Positions 28,154 to 36,888 of a stretch of DNA of 64,000 nt are shown one piece after another. How positions within the stretch are numbered: the stretch's first letter is position 1; each line of letters begins with the position of its first letter. The DNA lies in the NCBI GenBank assembly GCA_900547755.1, contig URIC01000004.1, positions 1 through 64,000 of the forward strand, given 5' to 3'. The DNA is from an uncultured Bacteroidales bacterium (GTDB lineage: Bacteria > Bacteroidota > Bacteroidia > Bacteroidales > Muribaculaceae). The translations under genes and the position numbers were made by a program. The notes under the pieces were generated by a model, which did not search any database, had not been told where the DNA came from, and was given only the letters and a program-made list of their open reading frames with translations.

Positions 28154-29076
28154 TTCAGTTCTTCTTTTTTGAGTCGCCAGCGGTTGTGGCTCCAAAGGTA
28201 GGCTTCGGGGCGGCGGCGTATCTGCTTTTCCAGGGCGGCGGCGTAGCGGGCGGTGATTTCGCCTGGCACCAGGGAGCGGGGAGTGTCGGTGAGGAGCCTG
28301 ATGACGGAGTGATAATGGCCGCGCTCCTTTACCTCGGTGTCGAAGTACATGACCACGGCATCGAGTTTGCAGGCCAACTCCTCGGTACCGCCTATAAATG
28401 GGGTGGGGCGGCCCAGAAAGGGGACAGTGAATATCCTGCCGGCGTGGGAGGGCTTTTGGTCCGAAAGGAATCCGGTAATCCATCGGATTTCGTCGCGGCG
28501 CCACAGAAGCAGGCGGCGGAACACCTCTTTCATGGGTATGCTCACGTTGTAGCGGGAGCGGGTGCGCAGAAACCAGCGGTCGAACCAGGGCTGACGCAGC
28601 GGACGGTACACGTGCGCGAACTTTGCGCTTCCGGAGCTTTCGCACCATAGGCCCATGGAGGTAATCCACTCCCAGTTGCCGAAATGGGAGGTATATATTA
28701 CTATATCGCGTCCTGAATTTAAGGTCCTGTCTATCAGTTCGGTATTCTCGAAGGTCATGCGCTTGCGGACTTGCTGGGCACTCATGCCGGAGAATTTGAC
28801 GGTCTCTACGAAGTAATCGGACAGATGGCGGTAGAAGAGGCGTTCTATGCGGGTACGCTCCTTTTCCTCCATATCCGGAAAGCTGTCATGTATGTTGGCG
28901 TGGACTATGCGGCGCCGATAGCGCGCCACGTCCCGGGCCAGGAAGGTGACGGGCCGGGCCAGCGCGTACAGCACCGGCATGGGGAGCAGGGACAGCCCCC
29001 GCAGAAGCCATCCTAACGGGGCGAAGGCTATGCGCATACCCCATGTGAGTCTTTTCGTCCCTTTCTTCTTACTCAT
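28150..29076 (-). CDS. LpxL/HtrB-family lipid A acyltransferase
   Basis: 308 residues. It has an N-terminal membrane segment (about 14-45) and the acyltransferase motif HxxxxE in 'YTSHFGNWEWITSMG' near residue 130. 'FLSDQKPSHAG' and 'PFLGRPTPFIGGTEELACKLDAVV' follow. This is the LABLA (HtrB/MsbB) family that adds secondary acyl chains to lipid A at the inner membrane. It overlaps mtaB by eight bases and the GT2 gene by four, so translation is probably coupled. Which chain it transfers cannot be told. Confidence 0.93.
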   Translation of the reverse strand: MSKKKGTKRLTWGMRIAFAPLGWLLRGLSLLPMPVLYALARPVTFLARDVARYRRRIVHANIHDSFPDMEEKERTRIERLFYRHLSDYFVETVKFSGMSAQQVRKRMTFENTELIDRTLNSGRDIVIYTSHFGNWEWITSMGLWCESSGSAKFAHVYRPLRQPWFDRWFLRTRSRYNVSIPMKEVFRRLLLWRRDEIRWITGFLSDQKPSHAGRIFTVPFLGRPTPFIGGTEELACKLDAVVMYFDTEVKERGHYHSVIRLLTDTPRSLVPGEITARYAAALEKQIRRRPEAYLWSHNRWRLKKEELK

Positions 29077-30376
29077 ATATTATTGAGCCGCCCAATGTGT
29101 CGCCATCTATGCGGCTCTCGATTCGCGTGGGGGTAATCTTACCCACCGAGGCTTCGTCAAGAGGTGTTTCTATGCGTAGATAATTGTCTGTGAATCCGTG
29201 CATGAGCGAAGCTCCCGGATGTGGCTGTTCCCACAACACCGGGCGCACGGTGCCTATTGCCTTCTGCTGGAAAGCGGAGAGTTTGCGCTCGCTCTCGGCT
29301 ATGAGCGCGGCGGCACGGCGGTGTTTTTCCTCCTGAGGCACTGTCACGGCATCCAGGGTGAGGGCACGGGTGCCGGGACGCTCGCTGTACGGAAACACGT
29401 GCAGCTGCTGCACGTCCAGGCCGCGCACGAAATCCAGGCCTTTCTCCCACTCCTCCGGAGTCTCGCCGCGTGTGCCAGCCATTATGTCTACGCCGATAAA
29501 GGCATCAGGCATCAGGGAGCGTACCAACCGCACCCTCTCGGCAAACAGGGAGGCGGGATAGCGGCGGCGCATCAGCCGCAGCACAGCGTCCGAACCGCTT
29601 TGGAGCGGAATGTGGAAGTGGGGCATGAAGGCACGGCTCCCGCCGGCAACCCACTCTATGATTTCTGGGGTGAGCAGGTCTGGCTCTATGGAGGAGATGC
29701 GGTAACGTTCTATCCCCTCCACCTCGTCCAGAGCCTTTATCAGGTCTATGAATCCGTAAGGGGTGCCCTTGCCGAAGTCGCCTACGTTCACGCCGGTCAG
29801 CACTATCTCCTTGCCCCCGGCAGAGGCCACATGGCGGGCCTGTTCCACCAATTCGGGGATGCTGCCCGAGCGGCTGCGTCCCCTGGCCATAGGGATGGTG
29901 CAATAGGTACACCAGCAGTCACAGCCGTCCTGCACCTTGAGCCACCAGCGGGTGCGGTCCCCCTTCTCGCACGAAGGGGCGAACTCGCGTATCTCCTTGG
30001 CTGGCAGCACATCGGTGAGCTTGCGGTGGTCCGAGAGCCAACGGTCTATATATACGTCCACGGCCATCTTGTCGTTGTTGCCCACCACCAGCTCCACACC
30101 GGGCAGAGCGGAAACCTCGGCAGGCTTCAGCTGCGCGTAACAGCCGGTCACCACTATCGCGGCACGGGGCCAGCGGCGGTGCAGCCTGCGGATAAGCTGA
30201 CGCCCCTTTTTGTCGGCCATCTCGGTGACCGAGCAGGTGTTGACCACGCATATATGCGGAGTCTCGCCCTCGGCGGCACGCACGAAGCCTCTGTCGGCCA
30301 TTGCCTTGCCGATAGCCGAGGTTTCTGCGAAATTGAGCTTGCAGCCAAGGGTATGATACGCCACACGCGGCGACAT
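29069..30376 (-). CDS. mtaB: tRNA (N6-threonylcarbamoyladenosine37) methylthiotransferase MtaB
   Basis: 435 residues from the ATG at 30376. ATGs at 30394 and further upstream lie at or before the likely transcription start, while MSPRVAYHTLGCKLNFAETS aligns with the normal MtaB N-terminus. The MTTase domain has cysteines in 'LGCKLNF', 'NTCSV' and 'TGCYAQ'. The radical SAM motif CxxxCxxC is 'CDCWCTYC' near residue 145, and a TRAM domain forms the C-terminus. It converts t6A37 to ms2t6A37 in tRNAs. It is the first gene of the overlapping operon with the acyltransferase, GT2 and surE. Confidence 0.95.
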   Translation of the reverse strand: MSPRVAYHTLGCKLNFAETSAIGKAMADRGFVRAAEGETPHICVVNTCSVTEMADKKGRQLIRRLHRRWPRAAIVVTGCYAQLKPAEVSALPGVELVVGNNDKMAVDVYIDRWLSDHRKLTDVLPAKEIREFAPSCEKGDRTRWWLKVQDGCDCWCTYCTIPMARGRSRSGSIPELVEQARHVASAGGKEIVLTGVNVGDFGKGTPYGFIDLIKALDEVEGIERYRISSIEPDLLTPEIIEWVAGGSRAFMPHFHIPLQSGSDAVLRLMRRRYPASLFAERVRLVRSLMPDAFIGVDIMAGTRGETPEEWEKGLDFVRGLDVQQLHVFPYSERPGTRALTLDAVTVPQEEKHRRAAALIAESERKLSAFQQKAIGTVRPVLWEQPHPGASLMHGFTDNYLRIETPLDEASVGKITPTRIESRIDGDTLGGSIIYE

Positions 30377-30402
30377 TCCGGAAATCAGATTCATACGAAA
30401 CG

Positions 30403-30410
30403 CAAAATTA
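30403..30410 (-). promoter_or_regulatory. -7 element of the mtaB operon
   Basis: Minus strand TAATTTTG. The predicted start near 30399 leaves a leader of about 23 bases to the ATG at 30376 but only five to that at 30394, which supports the shorter reading frame. Confidence 0.6.
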
Positions 30411-30505
30411 GACAAAAATTTTCAGATTCAGACACCCCGCCGGTAAAAATCCCTTTCAGACCATTTGGCTGGTCAGTGGCAGCGTGAGCTTTTAAAGGTT
30501 CAGTC

Positions 30506-30529
30506 CTTACCGGTCTCCTGACCGGCAAG
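30506..30529. repeat. REP-like hairpin (TCCT loop)
   Basis: CTTaCCGGTC, TCCT loop, GACCGGcAAG. It is flanked by TCAGTCC, as is the copy at 61930. It belongs to a dispersed family also seen at 41159, 61804, 61860 and 61930. The surrounding gap (30416-30720) otherwise holds only the regulator promoter and the tandem repeats. Confidence 0.6.
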
Positions 30530-30659
30530 ACTGCTGCAAATTGCGTTTTGGCTTAGGTCGCCCTTGTGAGGCCTGAAGCCGTATGTCTGATTTTCTTTAT
30601 AATTTAAATAAAAAACTTAAAAGCGGCAGGTCAATGCCGGGGGACCCGAAAATTATTAT

Positions 30660-30667
30660 TAATTTTG
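30660..30667 (+). promoter_or_regulatory. -7 element of the TPR/AraC regulator gene
   Basis: TAATTTTG; start predicted near 30671, directly ahead of the tandem repeats. No clear TTTG at the -33 position. Confidence 0.5.
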
Positions 30668-30680
30668 CAGCGGATTTAAC

Positions 30681-30767
30681 ACTTTTATGTTCCGACTATA
30701 ACTTTATGTTCCGACTGTAAATGAACCGCCATTCCATATATAGATATTCCGAATATAGATATTCCGA
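30681..30767 (+). repeat. Two pairs of short tandem repeats containing TTCCGA
   Basis: Pair 1: two copies of ACTTT(T)ATGTTCCGACTRTA (30681-30700 and 30701-30719). Pair 2: exact copies of ATATAGATATTCCGA (30738-30752 and 30753-30767). The core TTCCGA occurs four times over 87 bases around the start codon of the regulator gene. This could be a protein-binding array or simple duplication. Confidence 0.7.
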
Positions 30768-32451
30768 GACCTCGCTGTTCCGCCACATGCTCGTTGGCAT
30801 GGTGGCGTTTCTGTTGTGTCTGCCGTGTCCGCGCAGCCTGTCCGGCGCAGGCATCGACAACAGCCTGAAGACCTGGAAGAGCTCCGAACTGATAGGGCGC
30901 GCCAAGTCCTATATCGAGGCCGACACATTGCTTGACCGTGCGGTGGAGGCTCTGAGTATCGTGGCCAACCGCTACTATGAGAATCCTGAGGACAAGGAGG
31001 CGCGTCACAATGCCGTAGAGGCCATGACGCAGCTCTCGGGCATATACTCCTATCGCATTTTCGATTTCGGCAAGGCATACGACTATGCGGCAACGGCGCG
31101 CCTTATAGCAGAAGAGGACAAAGACGATTACAATCTGGCCCATATCTATTCGATGATATCCAACCTGTACGTGTTGAGCGGCAATGACGACGAGCAGACA
31201 AGCGCGGCCATAGACTCCTTCACGCATCTCAGCTATAAGCACGCCCTGAAGGGTAACAACGAGGATGCCATAGCCCGTCATGCCGTGAATATGTCTTTGT
31301 CGCGGCTCCAGGATACCGGTTGGGGCAGTTTCAGGAGCGATGTCATTTCCATGCGGGGACACCGGTTCGCCGCAGGTTCCGTGTACCGGACCATCGCCGA
31401 CGATATCCTGAACGGAATGGATGCCTATTTTGCCGGCGACTACGCGAAGGCCGAGAGACTGCTCCTCTCCGCATACAGACTGGTGCCTGAACGCCAGTAC
31501 ACCGAGCGCTACCGTTACGGCATCCTGTACCTATTGCAGTATGTCTACGACAGGAAGGGGGACTATGCCGCCGAGGAGGCTAACTTGCGGCAGCGTCTCA
31601 AGATGTCCACGGACCTGCATCTTGACGACTACCGCATGTTCACCCTGCAGTGTATGAGGAATTTCTACATACGTCGCGAGCTCCCTGATTCTGCGAATAA
31701 ATATCATATTGAATTTCTGCTGTTCAAGGACAGCCTGGAGAGCGATGGAGGCAAGAGCAAGGTGGGAAGCATGGAGATGCTGCGCCAGATACAGAAGTCC
31801 AACGAGGAGGTGAAGCAGCTCTCGCTGCAGCGTCAGAGCGACCACCGCAGGCTTGTGGCGGCCTGTGCGGTTATTGTCGTGGTGTTGGTAGTGGCTTTGG
31901 TGCTGGCATATATGTTCGCGCAGATGCGGAAGAACCACCGGCTCTTGTACGCACGCCACCGGGAACTGCTCAGACTTCAGGACCGGTATAACCGTATGCT
32001 CGACTCCTCGGCTACAGCCGGAACACCGGAGGGAAACGGAGAGACTCTCCCTTCTTCTCCCCGGAAGGAGGAGCCGGAGGAATCCGTGGCCGAGGCGTTG
32101 AGGCAGGTCTTCGCGCGAATAGTGCGCCGCATGGAATCCTCGGACGAGATTTACTCGCCCGGCTATTCCATAGACGCTCTTGCCGCCTCGCTCCATGAAC
32201 CGAAGCGCGCGGTCTCCAATGCCATCAATTACTGTTACGAGGGAAATTTCCATCAGTTCCTGAGCACATACCGCATACGCAAGGCATGCACGTTGATGCA
32301 GACCGAGAGCCGAGAGGCCCGTACGGTGGAGTATATAGCCGAAGCCTGCGGATTCCGTTCACGCACTTCTTTCGCATCCCTGTTCAAGAAACACACCGGG
32401 CTTACACCTTCCGAATATTGGAGAATGGCCCGTTCCTCATCTCCGGAATAG
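30721..32451 (+). CDS. Membrane-anchored TPR sensor with C-terminal AraC-type HTH
   Basis: 576 residues from the ATG at 30721. An alternative start at 30787 (MLVGMVAFLLCLPC...) would begin directly with the signal peptide and put the tandem repeats in the leader. After the export signal, TPR-like helices fill about 50-340 and are expected in the periplasm. A transmembrane helix follows (about 378-400), then a coiled-coil linker and an AraC/XylS HTH domain (about 483-570, with 'SIDALAASLHEPKRAVSNAI' and 'VEYIAEACGFRSRTSFASLFKKHTGLTPSEYW'). This one-component layout is common in Bacteroidetes. It probably senses an envelope signal and controls nearby genes; the secreted protein gene 156 bases downstream on the same strand is the obvious candidate. 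Confidence 0.88.
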   Translation: MNRHSIYRYSEYRYSETSLFRHMLVGMVAFLLCLPCPRSLSGAGIDNSLKTWKSSELIGRAKSYIEADTLLDRAVEALSIVANRYYENPEDKEARHNAVEAMTQLSGIYSYRIFDFGKAYDYAATARLIAEEDKDDYNLAHIYSMISNLYVLSGNDDEQTSAAIDSFTHLSYKHALKGNNEDAIARHAVNMSLSRLQDTGWGSFRSDVISMRGHRFAAGSVYRTIADDILNGMDAYFAGDYAKAERLLLSAYRLVPERQYTERYRYGILYLLQYVYDRKGDYAAEEANLRQRLKMSTDLHLDDYRMFTLQCMRNFYIRRELPDSANKYHIEFLLFKDSLESDGGKSKVGSMEMLRQIQKSNEEVKQLSLQRQSDHRRLVAACAVIVVVLVVALVLAYMFAQMRKNHRLLYARHRELLRLQDRYNRMLDSSATAGTPEGNGETLPSSPRKEEPEESVAEALRQVFARIVRRMESSDEIYSPGYSIDALAASLHEPKRAVSNAINYCYEGNFHQFLSTYRIRKACTLMQTESREARTVEYIAEACGFRSRTSFASLFKKHTGLTPSEYWRMARSSSPE

Positions 32452-32466
32452 CCGTATTTTTAGGTG

Positions 32467-32500
32467 TTAGACGTATCAGAACGTGTTTTGATACGTCTAA
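32467..32500 (+). terminator. Hairpin after the regulator gene
   Basis: Perfect 12-bp stem TTAGACGTATCA / TGATACGTCTAA with a 10-base loop, 16 bases after the stop codon. No T-run follows (AGGCCC), so it may be a weak terminator or an operator for the promoter at 32538. Confidence 0.5.
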
Positions 32501-32537
32501 AGGCCCTTGATGGTTGGTGACGGATAAGATAACCCCT

Positions 32538-32545
32538 TAAATTTG
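32538..32545 (+). promoter_or_regulatory. -7 element of the 704-aa secreted protein gene
   Basis: TAAATTTG, with a TTGG near 32515 at about the -33 distance. The leader would be about 59 bases. Confidence 0.6.
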
Positions 32546-32607
32546 CAGTCGGAGGTCGGACACTTGGATTCGTCTCCGCCAATATCAATCTAACACCAAT
32601 TTTCAAA

Positions 32608-34722
32608 ATGAGGAAAAATCTACTAAACGCGGCATTGAGCATGGCGGTCCTGGCGATTGCCGGCAACGCCAACGCCGCAGTCAAGGTCACTGTGACGCCT
32701 ATCAGTGACGAAGCCTATCGGATGCGTAAATCCGTCTCTGTAAACATCGCCGACCCGATTGTGCAGGAAGACTTCGAGGCTTTCGAGAAAGGGACCTTCG
32801 ACAACCCCGACTGGGACAACCGTCTCTGCTCTCACTACTCAAGCGAAGCCATTGACCCGGTCCTTACCCACGGAGCGCAGTGGAGCGGTCACAATGTGTG
32901 TATGGGCGGCGGCGCCGCCGCGCTTTATAACATTAACCCTCAGGACCTCGCATATCTCAACACTCCCAAGATGGACTACTCCGGTACGATAACCGTGACT
33001 TTCCTGGCCAAGGCTCTGCGTACCGCGTGGGAAGAAGAGGATGAGAATGGCGAAATGGTAAAATGGCACTTCAAAAGTACCACGATGATGGTACGTATGG
33101 CTACCGATGATTACGACGACGAATTTGACTTCGGCGACGATTCAGACCTTGAGCTTGGAGGTAATTTCGTGTCGCGGCCTTTCTATCCCGAACAAGGTTG
33201 GAGCGAGGTCAAAATCGTATTTGACAACTATTCCGCCTACAACGACGCTTTCCTGCAGATAGCATCCGCAGGGCATCTGCTTATAGATGACGTGAGAATC
33301 ACGCAGTCCATCGATAAGCTTATAGGAATTCCTGCTTTCCAGGGTTTCACAGCTGCCACTGAGGACTCCTTCACCGTTTCTTTCACTCCGGTGCGCAAGG
33401 CTGTTTTTTATAATTTGTATCTATATGAACTTGACGGTTACGACGAGGACGGAAAGCCTGTCTATAAAACCGTGGTCATACCTGAGAATTTGTTCTCCGA
33501 GGAAGAGATAGCTGAAATTGAGGCAATGGGAATGACTGCGACCGAGTATCTTGAGGCCTTGGCCGAGCAAATGGGTATGACTTACGAAGAATTGCTTGAG
33601 ATGTCTGCCCTTGACAAACCTTATAACTATGTCTGTCAGGTCAGAGATGATGGTTCCGGCTCTTACACCTATACTTACACTAATCTTGACCCCTCCAAGC
33701 AGTATTATTTCGACATCCGCAGCCAGTATTACACGACATTCTCACCGGAGAACATACAGCCTGTTAAAGTCATCGGCTCGCCCGAGAATACCGACGCCAC
33801 CGATATCGCGGAGAACTCCTTCACCGCCAACTGGGAGAAGATTTCCAAGGCGGAGGGTTACACCTGCGACCTGTATGGCGTGACGGAGTGTGTGGAGGAT
33901 GAGGATAATTTCGTGATTTTCCAGGAAGACTTCGATGCCACGGAGTATCTCACAGACGCCACCGACATCAACAATCCCGATGCTACGGGCGCCGAGAGCG
34001 ACATAGTGTTCGACGACCTTACCTCCACTCCCGGCTGGAAATTCGGCGACGACGACTACATTCTGCTCGTCAAGGGCAAAGCCGGTCTCGGAGTGGACGA
34101 TTACGGCTGCTTCCGCCTCACTTCTCCCACGATGTTCGTGGGTAATTCCGACAAGGCTGTCATCTCTCTCTGCGTGGAGAGTCCCATATCCGACTATGAG
34201 TTGCGTATCCGTTTCGCCGGTCAGGTCTACAGCCTCCCTGTCTCGGGCAACAAGATAGAAGACGAAATCGAACTTCCCACTTTCGGTTTGCAGGAGACTA
34301 ACTTCGCGATTTCCGGCCCTGACGAAGCGCCTGTATTCATTGACTACATATCCGTATCACAGTCTCTCAAGAAGGGCGACTTTACATTCACATGGCTCGG
34401 ACGCGGCGAGACTGACGCGGCGACCACTTCCTACAGGTTCGAGGACCTCGATACCGAAGCCTTCGACAAGTTCGCTTTCCGCGCGAATGCCTGGATGGGC
34501 GGCGAAGACAACAGACTCACATCTATGGACGGCGGCCGCATGGTCGTGGACCTCAAGTCCGGCAAGAGCCAGTCTGTGGACGAGGAAAAGATTCAGATAG
34601 CTCCGGAAGCCGTTGAGGTAGAGCGCTACACGCTGGATGGCCGTCGCGTAAACGCTCCCGTACCCGGTCTGAACATTATCCGTTACTCCGACGGTTCCGT
34701 CCGCAAGGTTATGGTCAAGTAA
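32608..34722 (+). CDS. Secreted protein with jelly-roll/FN3-like domains and C-terminal tail
   Basis: 704 residues with a clear signal peptide (MRKNLLNAALSMAVLAIAG...ANA). Residues about 50-235 look like a choice-of-anchor-J jelly roll ('QEDFEAFEKGTFDNPDWDN', 'GHLLIDDVRITQS'). An FN3-like unit (about 240-380) contains an acidic helical insertion near 300-335. A second FN3/jelly-roll pair spans about 385-590. The C-terminus, 'ERYTLDGRRVNAPVPGLN' followed by 'IIRYSDGSVRKVMVK', is a tail shared almost exactly with the next gene and resembles T9SS type A signals. Function unknown; exported surface protein predicted. Confidence 0.8.
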   Translation: MRKNLLNAALSMAVLAIAGNANAAVKVTVTPISDEAYRMRKSVSVNIADPIVQEDFEAFEKGTFDNPDWDNRLCSHYSSEAIDPVLTHGAQWSGHNVCMGGGAAALYNINPQDLAYLNTPKMDYSGTITVTFLAKALRTAWEEEDENGEMVKWHFKSTTMMVRMATDDYDDEFDFGDDSDLELGGNFVSRPFYPEQGWSEVKIVFDNYSAYNDAFLQIASAGHLLIDDVRITQSIDKLIGIPAFQGFTAATEDSFTVSFTPVRKAVFYNLYLYELDGYDEDGKPVYKTVVIPENLFSEEEIAEIEAMGMTATEYLEALAEQMGMTYEELLEMSALDKPYNYVCQVRDDGSGSYTYTYTNLDPSKQYYFDIRSQYYTTFSPENIQPVKVIGSPENTDATDIAENSFTANWEKISKAEGYTCDLYGVTECVEDEDNFVIFQEDFDATEYLTDATDINNPDATGAESDIVFDDLTSTPGWKFGDDDYILLVKGKAGLGVDDYGCFRLTSPTMFVGNSDKAVISLCVESPISDYELRIRFAGQVYSLPVSGNKIEDEIELPTFGLQETNFAISGPDEAPVFIDYISVSQSLKKGDFTFTWLGRGETDAATTSYRFEDLDTEAFDKFAFRANAWMGGEDNRLTSMDGGRMVVDLKSGKSQSVDEEKIQIAPEAVEVERYTLDGRRVNAPVPGLNIIRYSDGSVRKVMVK

Positions 34723-34748
34723 ATAGGATTGAGTATAATAATCTAACC

Positions 34749-34789
34749 GGGGGAGCGCGCGGCCTTGCGCCATGCGCTCCCCGTTTTTT
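34749..34789 (+). terminator. Intrinsic terminator between the two tail-bearing genes
   Basis: GGGGAGCGC pairs with GCGCTCCCC around a C/G-rich loop, followed by GTTTTTT. The next gene starts only 14 bases later, so it needs read-through or a promoter overlapping this element. Confidence 0.9.
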
Positions 34790-34802
34790 CAAAATATTTT
34801 TT

Positions 34803-36614
34803 ATGAGTATTCCGTTGAAATCACAAATATTGGGAATGTTTCTTGCGATGCTGACCATGACGGCGGCGCAGGGGTCTGTCCTCGACTTCACTTACAATTT
34901 CGACGACAGGACGGCCGAAGGTATGGGATATGACAAGACCGAGACATACGACGTGGCCATATTCCTGCACAACCCTTCTCTCACAGGCGCCGCCGTCACC
35001 GGCATCAGCGTGGGTGTGCCCTCCGAGGGTATAGCCAACCCCTCGGCATGGCTTGCATCCGAGCTTAAGCTGAAGCGTAAGAATGGCCGTTATCTGAACG
35101 ACCCGGATATCGCTGTCGTAGAGGCCGTCGTCTCGGACGGTGTTCTGCACGCCACATTCGCCGAGCCTTACGTAATTCCCGCCGAAGGAGTCTATGTAGG
35201 CTATTCTTTCGACGTCACTGACTTGAACGCAGCCACTTCCGCTCCGGTGTCGGTAGCCGCGGGCACAGATGAATCCGGGCTCTTTCTTCACTCCTCGCGC
35301 ACCAAGACACGCTGGGCCTCGCAGGTGTCCGACACAGGCAAGGTGAGCGCCATGACAGTCAGCCTGCAGGGCGATTTCCCCGGCCTGGCGGCTTATCTGA
35401 AGCCCGGCGCCTTGTCGGTAGCCGCAGGTAGCGGATTTACAGCCGACATAACACTTGTAAATGGCGGTTCCCGGTCCGTTTCCTCTGTCGGCTACAGCTA
35501 CTCGGCAGGTGAATATAGCGGGACAGGCACTGTGACGCTGCCCGCTCCCCTGGCAGGCGGCATCTGCCGCAGCGTCGCGGTCACTTGTCCCTTTGACGCA
35601 CCCTCGCAGACCGGTGTCTTCGACCTGGATATGAAGGTCACGCACGTCAACGGCACTCCGGTGGAGTGTACATCTACGGCAGGCAAGCTGGAGGTATATC
35701 CCTTTATGCCGGTAAACCGTCCGTTGGTGGAGGAATATACAGGTACCTGGTGCGGCTGGTGTCCGCGCGGCTATGTGGCTCTCGAGCTTATGAAGCATAC
35801 AGTGGGTGACCTGTATATAGCTGCGGCCTACCACAGCGGCGACGAGATGTCGTTCCAGGGGAATACTCCAAACCAGCCCGACGGATATCCTTCCGGATAT
35901 TACAACCGCAATATGCAGGCGCCATTCACTAATCCTATGGAGGAGTGGCAAAAACTCCGTACAGGTTTGCCCGACGGCGAAGTGCAGGTGTCCGTGAAGT
36001 GGACCGACGACACCAGGAGCGCTCTTTCGGCCACGGCCAGAACCCGTTTCATACGCGATAAGGCAAAGGCCGATTACCGGATACAGTTCATTCTCGTGGC
36101 CGACGGACTCTCCTCCCCCTCCTGGAGACAGAGCAACAGTTTTTCCGGCAAAGGGACCCAATATGAGTACATGAACAACGAGTTCGGCCGAATCTTTACC
36201 GAAGGTTCGCCCAATGTCTCCGGCCTTACGTTCAACGACGTGGCCGTCACATCCACCGACAAAGAGGGCTTCCCCGCATCCGTCCCCGCATCGGTGGAGG
36301 CAGGGCGCGAATATGAGTTCTCCTACACCTTCGACCTCTCCGACGTGGATAATGCCGATTGCCTGATGGCTCCGGACAGGCTGCGCGTGATAGCCGTATT
36401 GCTGGACGCCGGCGCCGGCCAGGTGGTGAACAGCAATTCCTCCGCCTATCCTGACGGCAGCCCCTTCGTAGGCGTTTCCGCTCCGAACACCGATGCCGAC
36501 GCAGTCGAGACGGCCCGTTACGCCATAGACGGCACACGCCTGAACGCTCCCGTCCCCGGCATCAACATCATACGCTGTTCCGACGGCAGCGTCCGCAAAG
36601 TGCTGGTACGCTGA
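34803..36614 (+). CDS. Secreted Omp28-like protein with CGWC thioredoxin motif and C-terminal tail
   Basis: 603 residues; signal peptide about 1-22. Beta-rich N-terminal region (about 25-300), then an Omp28/thioredoxin-like domain beginning 'VEEYTGTWCGWCPRGYVALE' (about 311-330), whose CGWC matches the active-site position of thioredoxin folds. The tail 'ARYAIDGTRLNAPVPGIN' plus 'IIRCSDGSVRKVLVR' closely copies that of the preceding gene. Possibly an envelope disulfide-handling or adhesive protein exported by T9SS; catalysis has not been shown for such proteins to my knowledge. The ATG lies 14 bases after a strong terminator, an unusual arrangement. Confidence 0.83.
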   Translation: MSIPLKSQILGMFLAMLTMTAAQGSVLDFTYNFDDRTAEGMGYDKTETYDVAIFLHNPSLTGAAVTGISVGVPSEGIANPSAWLASELKLKRKNGRYLNDPDIAVVEAVVSDGVLHATFAEPYVIPAEGVYVGYSFDVTDLNAATSAPVSVAAGTDESGLFLHSSRTKTRWASQVSDTGKVSAMTVSLQGDFPGLAAYLKPGALSVAAGSGFTADITLVNGGSRSVSSVGYSYSAGEYSGTGTVTLPAPLAGGICRSVAVTCPFDAPSQTGVFDLDMKVTHVNGTPVECTSTAGKLEVYPFMPVNRPLVEEYTGTWCGWCPRGYVALELMKHTVGDLYIAAAYHSGDEMSFQGNTPNQPDGYPSGYYNRNMQAPFTNPMEEWQKLRTGLPDGEVQVSVKWTDDTRSALSATARTRFIRDKAKADYRIQFILVADGLSSPSWRQSNSFSGKGTQYEYMNNEFGRIFTEGSPNVSGLTFNDVAVTSTDKEGFPASVPASVEAGREYEFSYTFDLSDVDNADCLMAPDRLRVIAVLLDAGAGQVVNSNSSAYPDGSPFVGVSAPNTDADAVETARYAIDGTRLNAPVPGINIIRCSDGSVRKVLVR

Positions 36615-36665
36615 CCGACAGAATGGGAAAATTCTTTCTCGTTATAATATAGACAAATTGTGCGG

Positions 36666-36702
36666 GAGACGCGGCTTCATTTTTGTGTGGCCGCGTCTCT
36701 TT
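36666..36702 (+). terminator. Intrinsic terminator after the Omp28-like gene
   Basis: GAGACGCGGC (36666-36675) pairs with GCCGCGTCTC (36690-36699), 14-base loop, then TTT. The rest of the gap up to 36888 holds the next promoter. Confidence 0.85.
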
Positions 36703-36781
36703 ATGTGGCTGCGGGGAAGGGGATAAGCGGCGCTTAGAGGCCGGATTTCGGGGGGCTTTCGGTTTTTTCGTTTTTTTTTCT

Positions 36782-36789
36782 TAACTTTG
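36782..36789 (+). promoter_or_regulatory. -7 element of the acyl-CoA ligase/recF gene group
   Basis: TAACTTTG following a T-rich stretch; start predicted near 36794, leader about 95 bases. Confidence 0.6.
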
Positions 36790-36888
36790 TGTCCTGCTTG
36801 GCGGTTATATATAGAGGGGGATTACCCCCGTAGACCTTTCTGTTATAATTATGCCGAGCCTTTATGCTCCCCTCAAAAAACGAAACCG

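Noticed and set aside
28154..28669. N-terminal extension of the GT2 frame to 505 residues
   Set aside because: Lies fully over the acyltransferase gene; the P/R-rich extension has no GT2 likeness and the ATGA overlap marks the start.
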